Below are positions 54,589-63,570 of a DNA stretch of 64,000 nucleotides, one piece after another. A program made the translations under genes and the position numbers. The stretch comes from Thermoplasma acidophilum DSM 1728. Its GTDB lineage: Archaea; Thermoplasmatota; Thermoplasmata; Thermoplasmatales; Thermoplasmataceae. The notes below the pieces were generated by a model that was not told the DNA's origin, searched no databases, and was given only the letters and a program-made list of their open reading frames with translations. The stretch covers positions 987,644 through 1,051,643 of the forward strand of contig NC_002578.1 of NCBI RefSeq assembly GCF_000195915.1, read 5' to 3'. Each line of letters starts with the position of its first letter. Positions within the stretch are counted from its first letter, which is position 1.

Positions 54589-57500
54589 TCAGTATTCCCT
54601 CCTCCGCCTGAAGAAAATTGAAATCGCAAAGTACACGTATATCAGAATGGCGGCCACTATTACAAGATTGAGGGCAAGATAAACTGGATTGGAATAGGAC
54701 ATCACCGTTATCTGGCTCTGGAAAAACTGGCCGTTGCTCAGCATCAGTATCTCTTCTATGTAATAGCTGTGCCCCGGCGTTGTTCCCATTACGAACAGGC
54801 TATTCTGCGATTGATCGGTTATGATGATCTTCTGTGGGTCTGACATGGACTTGCTGTTTGATATTAGTATTTCATAAACGCCGAAGTCTGACCCGGTATA
54901 TACATTCCAGGAAATGTAGGTTATGTAAAACAGGAAAGGAAATATGTTGGATATCCTTGGAACGAAGACGGATTGCAATGAAACATTGGCCGGATAAAGT
55001 GCCACATCGACATTTACGGTCTCACCTAGTGCACCGGTGTAGTTGACCGAATCTTTCTGGTACAGAGGGTTGCTGAAGGAGACGTTTCCTATCGCGCTTG
55101 AAGCGTATACAACATAATTTCCGGTCGCGTTCGTGTAGGCGCTCGTTGTGTTTGTTTTCACCAGAACATCTGGAATGGGAAACTTGAAAAGTCCGTCCGA
55201 TACGTTGCCGGTTATCTTTAACATAGGAGATAAAGGGGTCATATCGATCTGATCTACGAATACCGATCCGGGCTTCAGCGTCACTGTTTGCGAGTAATTG
55301 ATGAAACCGGGGAGGGATGCGTTTATGCTGTACGTTCCAGGATGAAAGCTTCCGTAGTATTTTCCATTGATCTCCGCGAGGCTAAGCCCTGATACGGTTA
55401 GATTTTCTGGCAAGGGATATACATTTAACAGAACTGTTGCGTTGTACGGCTGCATGGTTATATTGATAGTTTCGTTCCTTTCTATGTTATACGATAGTTC
55501 CTCAGGATAAAACTTTGAGGAGGCCAAGTAAAGGGTCGTTGATCCATTTATCACAGGTATTGACGTACCATTTGCTGCAACAAAGGAATAAAATCTGTCA
55601 AATATCGCAATGGCAGAGGCCGGAGAATAACCGTAATCAGGCTTGAATAGAATTTGCAGACTATAAACATGAGGCAGAGTGATGTTTACAGTTATATTGG
55701 AACCAGAATACGTTGTATTGAACTCAATGGTTGCACCGCCATAGGTGCTGTAGGGCACCTCTATTGGATTTCCATCGTGGTAAAATGTGGATCTCACGCT
55801 GTTGTTCAGATGCAAGTAAACGGCAATGGGCATCGCCAATACCATATAATACTGTATAAATGGCGTCTTTATTTTACCGATCACCGGTTTCTGTATGAAG
55901 AAGCTGGATCGCTGGGCCATAAGACTTCCATTTGTGAGCACGGTCATTGCGAGGGAATCGTACGATGGCCCTATTCCGGAGTAACGTACCTGTGTTGCAC
56001 TGAAGTTTTCGTACCCTAGACCATCGATCGCCAGATCGCTTATGTACACGGTTGGCGCACTGAGATTGTCCAAAGCGTTTATCATCTCCACACCCACCGC
56101 AGGCCTCATTATGCCGATATTCGCAATGAAGAGATCATAGCTGTAGGACTTGCCGTTATAGGTTACGATTATCTTATATGTGGAAACGACGCTAATGGAC
56201 AGATCTGCAATACCTATCTTTGCAGGACTGATGTTGCTTTGCATCACTGTGCCGTTTTCAGCGGCCATGAGTACGATCTCATTTAGACCTGAAGTATTCA
56301 ATATGCCAACGAAGAGATAATTAGAATCATTCAGGTAGAATCCTATATATGGGTACGTCAGGTTACCATTAAAAACTGTAAAATGTGCTGAGATAGATGA
56401 TGGAGTCGCGTTGAAAAGATAGAGGGAACCGTATGGCTTTGTTATGTTAAGAGAGTCGTTTATGAGGTTTGAAACAATAGGCGTACCGAGTCCGGTGACT
56501 GGGTTCCATCCAGGTCTAGCATTATAATATCCATTCGATCCTGAAGTAATTTGCGTGAATGCGTTGCTATAAAGCCGTGTATTCGAGATCTGGTAGAAAA
56601 GAGGATCCACAAGCCCCAAGGATCTGTTAGTGGCCTGATCCATCAGAGCGATTATACCCGCCCACAGTGGGGATGCAAGGCTAGTGCCGCCTGCATCATA
56701 TGCCTTGGCGCCGGATATCATCAAAACACCGGTATTTGGGTTCGCAAGCATGGATACATCCGGCACGCCTCTGAACTGCGAAGAGTAATTTGCAGGATCC
56801 TGCCATACGGGTCTTGCGAAAACTGAGCTGTACCCTCCACCGCTTCCGTAGCTTTTGCCGTCAGAAATGCCACCCCACGCTGATTCCGAAAACCTTCCGT
56901 TTGATGCGAATAATGAAACGCCTCCGACAGATAGCACATAAGGGGATGATGCGGGGAAATTGACCGTGAGGTTTCCGGTGCCATCATATGCACCATTGTC
57001 GCCAGATGCAGCCACTATGGTTATGCCCTCCTGGCTAGCCTCCTCATATATCGAATCCATGGCGATAAGATCCGTTTTTGGAAGCTGATCCTCAGCTATC
57101 CCCCAGCTAAGCGAGATCACATTCGGCCTGACATCATTTATCATGTAATTCAGTGCAGAGGTGAGTGCTGAGACCGTATCATTGTTCGAAATAACTAGGA
57201 CAATTCTGGCGTATGGGGCGGAGGCATGCGCCCATTCAACGTCAAGGCTCGTTTCCTCTATCCAGTGCGAATTTAGGTTGAAGCCTGTGAAGTTTAGGTA
57301 AATTACGCTGAGATTCACAGGTGGCAGGCCCGAAAGCTGATCGAAGGCGTATATATCGTAGTTTAGGTATGGATCTCCGAATGCGTCCACTATCCCTATT
57401 GTTTCGCCCATGCCGTTGATACCCCTGGAAAATGCAGGTTGGTAATCATATGCCTGATAAACCTGTGCCGGAGAATATACAAGACCGTTGGATTGCTGCA

Positions 57501-57867
57501 TTGGAGTGGCATTGATGTATGGGGTAACAGTTGCATTCTCCGGCATCTCTATGAATCCAATACCGTAGGAATCAAGGGTTCTGACCAGAGATGAGAACTG
57601 ATAAGACGATAAGCCAGAGAGGATTAGGTACTGTCCATAGATTTTAAAATTCAACCCCATGGATTTAACTATGGAATAGGACAGATCGCTGGAATTTATC
57701 ATCAGCTCCATGCCATAATTTTTTACCATGCGCACTGAATATTCATTCCCAGGTTGTTTGACCACTACTGAAGCCTGACCACGATCCTCATTTATCAGGT
57801 AGGCATATGATGAGAATACCAAAGCAGTTACAATGACCAGTACCAGAATCCTCCCGTGCATTTGCAT
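54589..57867 (-). CDS. large membrane-anchored sedolisin (S53) protease
   Basis: 1092 residues. After a signal helix (7-25) comes a pro-domain, then the S53 catalytic domain (about 150-480): E205-x3-D209 in EETSLDVEW, oxyanion D290 in AASGDNGAY, and S396 in DAGGTSLASP. Beyond it lie sequon-rich beta domains, some of carboxypeptidase-regulatory-like type (about 890-970). The C-terminus has one helix and a basic RRRREY end, a membrane anchor. S53 proteases work at low pH, fitting an acidophile. GAGGT lies just before the ATG. Confidence 0.93.
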   Translation of the reverse strand: MQMHGRILVLVIVTALVFSSYAYLINEDRGQASVVVKQPGNEYSVRMVKNYGMELMINSSDLSYSIVKSMGLNFKIYGQYLILSGLSSYQFSSLVRTLDSYGIGFIEMPENATVTPYINATPMQQSNGLVYSPAQVYQAYDYQPAFSRGINGMGETIGIVDAFGDPYLNYDIYAFDQLSGLPPVNLSVIYLNFTGFNLNSHWIEETSLDVEWAHASAPYARIVLVISNNDTVSALTSALNYMINDVRPNVISLSWGIAEDQLPKTDLIAMDSIYEEASQEGITIVAASGDNGAYDGTGNLTVNFPASSPYVLSVGGVSLFASNGRFSESAWGGISDGKSYGSGGGYSSVFARPVWQDPANYSSQFRGVPDVSMLANPNTGVLMISGAKAYDAGGTSLASPLWAGIIALMDQATNRSLGLVDPLFYQISNTRLYSNAFTQITSGSNGYYNARPGWNPVTGLGTPIVSNLINDSLNITKPYGSLYLFNATPSSISAHFTVFNGNLTYPYIGFYLNDSNYLFVGILNTSGLNEIVLMAAENGTVMQSNISPAKIGIADLSISVVSTYKIIVTYNGKSYSYDLFIANIGIMRPAVGVEMINALDNLSAPTVYISDLAIDGLGYENFSATQVRYSGIGPSYDSLAMTVLTNGSLMAQRSSFFIQKPVIGKIKTPFIQYYMVLAMPIAVYLHLNNSVRSTFYHDGNPIEVPYSTYGGATIEFNTTYSGSNITVNITLPHVYSLQILFKPDYGYSPASAIAIFDRFYSFVAANGTSIPVINGSTTLYLASSKFYPEELSYNIERNETINITMQPYNATVLLNVYPLPENLTVSGLSLAEINGKYYGSFHPGTYSINASLPGFINYSQTVTLKPGSVFVDQIDMTPLSPMLKITGNVSDGLFKFPIPDVLVKTNTTSAYTNATGNYVVYASSAIGNVSFSNPLYQKDSVNYTGALGETVNVDVALYPANVSLQSVFVPRISNIFPFLFYITYISWNVYTGSDFGVYEILISNSKSMSDPQKIIITDQSQNSLFVMGTTPGHSYYIEEILMLSNGQFFQSQITVMSYSNPVYLALNLVIVAAILIYVYFAISIFFRRRREY

Positions 57868-57988
57868 TAAACCTCATATTGCAAATATGGTTAATATCAT
57901 TATCGCATTTTCATGAAAATTTCCGTTCAACTTGATGTAGAAATACAATGTTGAAATGAATGGATTAAAAATATTTGTTATATTAAAA

Positions 57989-59020
57989 TTATAGCTGTTT
58001 TAGGATATTGTTTCTGGCCATCACCATGTTCCTAAGTTTCTGTTCTCCTATCTCCCTGCTTCTTGTCCGCAGGCCACAGTCAGGATTTATCCTTACAAGA
58101 TCCGGATCGCCTATTATCTTCAAGGCATAGTTTATCCTGTCTTCTATAAGCTCTACTGGCTCCACATAGTCTATGTGCACATCGGTTACTCCTATACCTA
58201 TGAATTTCTTCCTCTGCAGGCTTTCGTTTATCTGTGCAAAGTACTTCAGATCCTGAAAGCCAACTCTCTTATCGTCCGTCAGTCCTCTCTCCAGCGTATC
58301 TCTGTTGGAATATTCCAAATTATATCCATCTATCTTCAGATCCGGTATCCGATCGTACAGGAGTCTGTAATCACTGCTATAGCATACGTGCATGCTTATC
58401 TCGCCATCAACGCCCTGAACTGACCTGTTTATGGAGTCAACGACTATATCCATCTCGTCCGGATGGGTTGTAGTTGCTGGCTCATCTATCTGTATTTCAA
58501 GCCTGCGACCACCGGAAACCTGTTTCCATACACTTGCTATATCTTTCAGTTCCTCATTTATAATCCTGGCAAACTCCATGGCAAGATCTTCCCTACTGTC
58601 ATAGTAATCATTAAACGACCACTCCATCATTGTGTATGGGCCAGTTATTGGAACCTTTAAGGGCTTCTTCGTTGTCCCGGCAACGAACTTAACTTCATCC
58701 ACATGGAACGGCTCCCTCCTCTCAAGCCTGTCTATGGCGGAACCCTTTCTGTAGTACCTGTTATCAAAGGATCTGACCATCCCATAGAAGATTATACCCT
58801 TTATGCGCTCTGCCGGATGTTCATACATCTCCCAGCGAAACATCTCTCCGCCGATACCTATATTGTCCAGCCCAGATCTCTCAAAGACCTCTAACGTTTC
58901 TCTTGTCGCCCGCTCCGCCAGTTCTGTGAATTTAGGTGTCCGCTCTATCTTGTGAAATTCCTTGGCAAGATAATCCGGCTTTCTGAAGCTTCCAATCTCC
59001 TGCGTTATCAGCGCTGTCAT
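57989..59020 (-). CDS. methionine synthase, MetE C-terminal catalytic domain type
   Basis: 343 residues, the size of a stand-alone MetE catalytic barrel. Zinc ligands appear in HVCYSSDY (His, Cys) and RINPDCGLRTR (second Cys), with Glu in YNLEYSNRD. ITGPYTMMEWSF and IQIDEPA also match. It methylates homocysteine to methionine. The usual N-terminal half is a separate gene just upstream, overlapping by 4 bp (ATGA). The methyl donor of archaeal core-MetE enzymes is uncertain. Confidence 0.9.
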   Translation of the reverse strand: MTALITQEIGSFRKPDYLAKEFHKIERTPKFTELAERATRETLEVFERSGLDNIGIGGEMFRWEMYEHPAERIKGIIFYGMVRSFDNRYYRKGSAIDRLERREPFHVDEVKFVAGTTKKPLKVPITGPYTMMEWSFNDYYDSREDLAMEFARIINEELKDIASVWKQVSGGRRLEIQIDEPATTTHPDEMDIVVDSINRSVQGVDGEISMHVCYSSDYRLLYDRIPDLKIDGYNLEYSNRDTLERGLTDDKRVGFQDLKYFAQINESLQRKKFIGIGVTDVHIDYVEPVELIEDRINYALKIIGDPDLVRINPDCGLRTRSREIGEQKLRNMVMARNNILKQL

Positions 59021-59901
59021 GCTGCATCACCCATTTTTCCCAGTATCTCCACCTTGATGTCAGCAATCTCCCTTGGAAGAAAGTCCATATAATCATCGTG
59101 AGTTATCAGCTCAACTGAATCATCCCGCGGCCTCTTTCCCGCTGCAACGTCTTCTATTTTGGTTCTATGCGCACTTACCACCTTTGCACCTATGCCCCTG
59201 GTAAACTTCCGCATATCTCCATTCATACTGTCTGCCACTATGTATTCGAATCTGTGTCCGAGACCAGCAAAGTTATCAGCCGAAGGCGATCCCCTAGCTA
59301 TCAAAGTAACCTTTGCAGAATCCAGAAGAGGATCAAGGTAGGAGACATTGTGATTTCCATATTCGAAAACGTCGAACAGCACAACCTTGCTCACGCCGAA
59401 CGTTTTGGCAATTTTCCCGTATTCCCTCACAAGTGCCGCGTAGAAATCATTCTCAGAGATTTTTTCCATGAACCTTGACATCTTGAAAACTGAGTATGGA
59501 GATGGCAAAAATATTGATGCATTTTTATCGAGGTGATATGCGGGCAACGGTGGATTCTCATCCATCTCACCAAATTCAACAAGATTCCTGTTTATAGCTG
59601 GAATACCATAGAATTCCGGCATCCTATAAAACGTGTTTGTCTCAAGGTATCTCGTCAGCGGCCCTAGTTTGACATTTTCCATAGACAGGATTATAGGGCG
59701 AAGAATATCATACCAATTGAATAATGGATCTGTGTATTCGTCTATCCCCGACCTTTCGAGGAGATCATAGAATTCGTATTTTTCTTCCCTGACGATCTCT
59801 GCTATTTCCTGGCTCTTCATTAGCCCTCTTTCCCACCTGTTGTAACTGCGTCGCAGTTTTTCTGTCCTTGGATAAAGACCATATACCAATGTTTTCACCA
59901 T
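59017..59901 (-). CDS. MetE N-terminal-domain-like protein
   Basis: 294 residues, beginning VYGLYPRTEKLRRSYNRWERG, with LPSPYSVFKMSRF and KVVLFDVFEYGNHNVSYLDPLLD. This is the pattern of the MetE N-terminal barrel, which in full-length MetE binds folate and lacks the zinc. As a separate gene fused by overlap to the catalytic half, it probably forms a complex with it. The MetF-like gene lies 9 bp upstream, which supports a methyl-transfer role. Confidence 0.85.
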   Translation of the reverse strand: MVKTLVYGLYPRTEKLRRSYNRWERGLMKSQEIAEIVREEKYEFYDLLERSGIDEYTDPLFNWYDILRPIILSMENVKLGPLTRYLETNTFYRMPEFYGIPAINRNLVEFGEMDENPPLPAYHLDKNASIFLPSPYSVFKMSRFMEKISENDFYAALVREYGKIAKTFGVSKVVLFDVFEYGNHNVSYLDPLLDSAKVTLIARGSPSADNFAGLGHRFEYIVADSMNGDMRKFTRGIGAKVVSAHRTKIEDVAAGKRPRDDSVELITHDDYMDFLPREIADIKVEILGKMGDAA

Positions 59902-59910
59902 AGATACACC

Positions 59911-60702
59911 TCAAATAGTTTCCAATATCTGTGCGGCAATTTCATTATGCCCAAGCGGCATAATATGTATGCCATCTACATATTCTTTTACCTCGTCAAA
60001 CACCTCGGTTATTATTTTCATGCTAGTAGAGATCACATCCTCGCTGTTGAGCAATCTTTGTTTGACTGAATCCGGAATGACAATGCCCAGATTTTCCGAG
60101 AATTTAACTTGGCTTTTCTTGGTCAGCGGAAGAAATCCTGCGATCAGCTTGAAATTCCGCTTCTTTATCCAATCCTTTTGGAGGTACTCAGCCGAATACA
60201 CGGCCTGGGAGATAAAGAAATCGGCTCCGGATTTGATCTTCGCGCCGACGATCTCTGGTTCGACGTCACGGTAAGGATTTAGAGCGGCACCGACAATTGC
60301 ATTTTCCCTGCCCTTTATCATCCTTATTATCTCCATGACATCTATCTCTCTGACTTCTCTGGATTCATATTTTGGATTTATCGGATCTCCGCCAATGGTA
60401 AAGAAATTTCTGATGCCAACTTTCTGGGCAGTTTCTATCTGAGAGAGAATATGTACCCTATTCTTGTCCCTTGGGGTAATGTGCGGTACAGGTATTATGT
60501 TGCGTTCGTTGGAAATTATATACAGTGCCATTATCGGATCTATTCCAGGACTTCCCCTGGGATTCTCCGGGCACGTCAGAGCGTTGACCCTGCCATCCAG
60601 CATATCCGCTGCAGCAATCAGATCATCCGTACCGAAATTCCTAGATGGAACAATTTCAACCGATTTGACGAAGTTCAAACTTCCTATGCTGCTGGAAAGC
60701 AT
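59911..60702 (-). CDS. methylenetetrahydrofolate reductase (MetF)-like protein
   Basis: 263 residues from the ATG at 60702, which has AGGAGA seven bases upstream; the frame opens at a TTG at 60723. The barrel has VEIVPSRNFG, ITPRDKNRVHILSQIETAQKVGIRNFFTIGGDP and DFFISQAVYSAEYLQ, typical of MTHFR/MetF. It would reduce the methylene-C1 carrier to the methyl donor for the MetE pair downstream. Whether the pterin is folate or methanopterin-like is not shown by the sequence. Confidence 0.87.
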   Translation of the reverse strand: MLSSSIGSLNFVKSVEIVPSRNFGTDDLIAAADMLDGRVNALTCPENPRGSPGIDPIMALYIISNERNIIPVPHITPRDKNRVHILSQIETAQKVGIRNFFTIGGDPINPKYESREVREIDVMEIIRMIKGRENAIVGAALNPYRDVEPEIVGAKIKSGADFFISQAVYSAEYLQKDWIKKRNFKLIAGFLPLTKKSQVKFSENLGIVIPDSVKQRLLNSEDVISTSMKIITEVFDEVKEYVDGIHIMPLGHNEIAAQILETI

Positions 60703-60816
60703 TTCTTTTCTCCTATTCAGCAATGAAAATAAAGTTTTCTTACTAAATAATTACTCAAGGTAATTTCAGATCTCATCAGGACTGTAAAGTATATTGATTT
60801 TTACGAAATTTTATCG

Positions 60817-60837
60817 CAAAAAAAAGAAATAAAAAAG
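60817..60837 (-). terminator. T-rich terminator after thermosome gene
   Basis: On the minus strand a run of Ts (TTTTTTATTTCTTTTTTTT) starts about 20 nt past the thermosome stop, as expected of archaeal intrinsic termination. No hairpin is needed. Confidence 0.5.
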
Positions 60838-60856
60838 GAGGACGATGGAAAAATTT

Positions 60857-62494
60857 TCAGTACTCAGGCATTCCGCCGCCTGGCATTCCCTGTCCCTGGC
60901 CACCCTGTCCGGAAGGCGGCGTGGACTTCTTGCTTGCGATTACATCGTCGATTCTCAGTATCATTGTTGCGACCTCGACGGCGCTCTCGAGCGCGTGTGT
61001 TTTGACCCTAAGAGGATCTACGACGCCCTTTGCCTTCATGTCCCCGACACCGTTGTTATCGAGATCCACTCCGACGGATATGCGTCCTTTTTCATGCTCC
61101 GCCTTGAGCTTTATCAGGGTGTTGATCGGATCAATTCCCGCATTTTCAGCCAGCGTCCTCGGAATTATCTCCAGGGCCTTCGCAAAGGCTTCTATAGCCA
61201 GCTGCTCCCTACCACCGACGCTATTCGCGTATTTGGCAAGCCTCATTGCCAGTTCGGCCTCAACTGCTCCTCCGCCCCAGAGGAATTTTCCATCCTCTTT
61301 TGTTATAGCAACGACCCTTATAGCATCGTTAAGCGCCCTCTCGACCTCCGAGACAACGTGGTCTGTTCCTCCTCTGATCAGTATGCTGACCGCCTTTGGA
61401 TTCTTGCATCCCATGACGAAGGTCATTCTGTCATCGCCGATCTTGCGCTCCTCAACGGTTTCCGCCTCGCCTAGGACGGATGGAGTAAGATCGTCAAGAT
61501 CCGTAACTATCTTAGCACCTGTGGCCTTGGCCAACTTCTCCATATCGCTCTTCTTGACTCTGCGAACAGCGTATATGCCTTCCTTGGCAAGGTAGTGCTG
61601 CGCCACATCATCGATGCCCTTCTGGCAGAGGACGACATTCGCACCGCTCTTCTTTATCTTCTCGACCATCTGCTTGAACGTGTTCGTCTCTTGGTTAAGG
61701 AAATCCTGTATCTTGCTTGGATCCGATATCTGGACCTTGGCTTCAATTTCCGTCTTCTTTATCTCAAGCGCGGAATCGATCAGAGCGATCTTTGCGTTCT
61801 TGACCACATCAGGCATCTTGGAATGAACCTTTTCCTTGTCTATGACGATACCGCTTATGAACTGAGTGTCATTGACACTTCCGCCGTTTTTCTTGTCCAC
61901 CTTTATGTTGGCTGTGTCAACTATCGTCTTTCCATCTCTGACCTCAGCAACTGCATTGACCGCCTTAACGACAAGATCAGCCAGGAAGTCGTTTGACAAA
62001 CCTGTGTTCTTCCCTGACAGTGCGGTGAGAGCTATCTTCCTCAAGGTTGCGTCGTCTGTTGATTTCTCAGCTATTTCGTCTATGATCTTTCTTGCCTCAT
62101 TTACCGCGAGCCTGTATCCGTTGGATATGACGGTTGGATGCACACCCTGATCGAGCAGTGTCTCAGCCTGCTTGAGCAACTCGCCAGAGAGCACAACAGC
62201 AGTCGTTGTACCATCACCCACGGCGGTATCCTGCGCCTTGGAGACCTCTACGATCATCTTCGCCGTTGGATGCTCCACATCCATCTCCTTGAGGATCGTT
62301 GCACCATCATTTGAAATTATTATATCGCCAATGGAATCGACCAGCATCTTGTCCATTCCCTTTGGGCCAAGTGTGGTCCTGACGGCATCGGCAATCGCCT
62401 TTGCTGCCTCTATATTATTCCTCTGTGCGTTTTTACCCTGCTCTCTCTGTGTGCCTTCTTTCAGAACTAGAATTGGAACCTGTCCCGTCATCAT
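60857..62494 (-). CDS. thsA: thermosome alpha subunit (group II chaperonin)
   Basis: 545 residues from the ATG at 62494; the frame opens 4 codons earlier, but AGGTGAT fits this [21 protein letters not shown] and [15 protein letters not shown] are ATPase motifs, and the C-terminus has [15 protein letters not shown]-like Gly/Met-rich tail. It forms a two-ring, eight-fold chamber for protein folding. By memory it equals the T. acidophilum alpha subunit. It may pair with a beta subunit elsewhere. Confidence 0.98.
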   Translation of the reverse strand: MMTGQVPILVLKEGTQREQGKNAQRNNIEAAKAIADAVRTTLGPKGMDKMLVDSIGDIIISNDGATILKEMDVEHPTAKMIVEVSKAQDTAVGDGTTTAVVLSGELLKQAETLLDQGVHPTVISNGYRLAVNEARKIIDEIAEKSTDDATLRKIALTALSGKNTGLSNDFLADLVVKAVNAVAEVRDGKTIVDTANIKVDKKNGGSVNDTQFISGIVIDKEKVHSKMPDVVKNAKIALIDSALEIKKTEIEAKVQISDPSKIQDFLNQETNTFKQMVEKIKKSGANVVLCQKGIDDVAQHYLAKEGIYAVRRVKKSDMEKLAKATGAKIVTDLDDLTPSVLGEAETVEERKIGDDRMTFVMGCKNPKAVSILIRGGTDHVVSEVERALNDAIRVVAITKEDGKFLWGGGAVEAELAMRLAKYANSVGGREQLAIEAFAKALEIIPRTLAENAGIDPINTLIKLKAEHEKGRISVGVDLDNNGVGDMKAKGVVDPLRVKTHALESAVEVATMILRIDDVIASKKSTPPSGQGGQGQGMPGGGMPEY

Positions 62495-62501
62495 ATTGCT
62501 T

Positions 62502-62508
62502 ATCACCT
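62502..62508 (-). promoter_or_regulatory. ribosome binding site fixing the thermosome start
   Basis: AGGTGAT on the minus strand, 7 nt before the ATG at 62494. It rules against the in-frame start at 62506, which would lie inside it. Confidence 0.6.
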
Positions 62509-62749
62509 AGCAGACGGATAAATATGTTCTTCAATATAAACTTTGCTGAAGTCACTGGCATGACAAAATGCCGGAATATGGGATATCCAACTGGAGTCAT
62601 GACATTTCTATCAATTGTGGAACGAAGATCCAGCACCAATGAATACCGTCGAAATTTACTGCGTATTCATTACCGGCATGCAAATAATCTCGCGGCGAAT
62701 ATACCGTGCATCCTGTTAAAATGGCTAAGGTTCAATCGGTAAACATACA

Positions 62750-62763
62750 GTTAAATTTTTAAC
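62750..62763 (+). promoter_or_regulatory. inverted repeat at the Lrp/AsnC-like promoter
   Basis: GTTAAA-TT-TTTAAC, a perfect 6-bp inverted repeat just before the Lrp-like gene's ATG at 62778, overlapping its probable TATA box. Lrp proteins often control their own promoters, so this is a candidate autoregulatory site. AT-rich symmetry may also arise by chance. Confidence 0.35.
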
Positions 62764-62777
62764 ATGAAAGGAATTGT

Positions 62778-63176
62778 ATGGTCGTGGATCAAAAAGACAG
62801 GGACATCCTTAATCTGCTTGTAGATAACGCAAGGATCAGCAACACCGAAATAGCGAAGGTTCTCAATGTATCGGAAGGTACGGTAAGAAAACGTATAAAA
62901 AAAATGATGGATGACGGAATAATAAAGAGGTTCACCGTTGAGACCAGTGATGACACAATCGACGCCCTAGTTCTAGTAAAGATAGATAATAAGAGATACA
63001 GGGACGCTCTGCAGAGGATAAAGAGTCGGTTCAGAGAGGTTTATGAATTCACTGGGAAGATAGATGTTGCAATTAGAATTAGGACAGACTCGACGGACAA
63101 TCTGAACAGGATAGTTGACCAGATCCGGGAAATAGACGGTGTTCTTGATACAGATACGCTGATCAGATTACAATAG
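62778..63176 (+). CDS. Lrp/AsnC-family transcriptional regulator
   Basis: 132 residues. The N-terminal winged helix-turn-helix is DRDILNLLVDNARISNTEIAKVLNVSEGTVRKRIKKMMDDGIIKR (residues 7-52). The C-terminal RAM-like alpha/beta domain (65-130) has VLVKIDNK, EVYEFTGKIDVAIRIRT and DGVLDTDTLIRL. Such proteins sense amino acids and control metabolic genes. It converges with the next gene, overlapping it by 14 bp. Confidence 0.93.
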   Translation: MVVDQKDRDILNLLVDNARISNTEIAKVLNVSEGTVRKRIKKMMDDGIIKRFTVETSDDTIDALVLVKIDNKRYRDALQRIKSRFREVYEFTGKIDVAIRIRTDSTDNLNRIVDQIREIDGVLDTDTLIRLQ

Positions 63177-63570
63177 CCTTTTTGACTCCAATATACGGAG
63201 AATCCGGCCCTCTCAGATAATCTTCAACCTTAATGTTTCTCTTCGAAGCTTCCTGGATTATTCTTTCTGCCTCTTGACCGGATATCTTGATCCTATCCCT
63301 TATCCCAAGACACGCGTATGAATTGAAAAATATTTCAATCGATCTCTGTGTTCTCTCCGTGGGGACGCTCCTAGGTATTCCCCTGCGTATGATCTCCACA
63401 TATTCAGCTTTTTTGTATCTAGTGTACTTTCTGACGTACTCAATAAGCGGAATTCCTGTCTTCTCGCTTCCGTCGATGATGTTTTCTGCGATCTGGCCAA
63501 CTAAGGTGAACTGCGATCCACCTTGAAGCCTTATCTTCAGCACGCTGGCATTGCTTAGATTATCTGGCAT
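63163..63570 (-). CDS. 135-residue protein of unknown function
   Basis: A soluble alpha/beta protein (VLKIRLQGGSQFTLVGQIAENIIDG ... YKKAEYVEIIRRGIPRSVPTERTQRSIEIFFNSYACLG ... AERIIQEASKRNIKVEDYL). There is a single Cys and no membrane segment. Basic residues could bind nucleic acid. No family recognised. Its stop overlaps that of the Lrp-like gene. Confidence 0.7.
   Translation of the reverse strand: MPDNLSNASVLKIRLQGGSQFTLVGQIAENIIDGSEKTGIPLIEYVRKYTRYKKAEYVEIIRRGIPRSVPTERTQRSIEIFFNSYACLGIRDRIKISGQEAERIIQEASKRNIKVEDYLRGPDSPYIGVKKAIVI

Noticed and set aside
60921-61595. Long frame (224 codons) on the plus strand opposite the thermosome gene
   Set aside because: It is antisense to a certain gene, has a low-complexity Ser/Ala composition typical of shadow frames, and no promoter.
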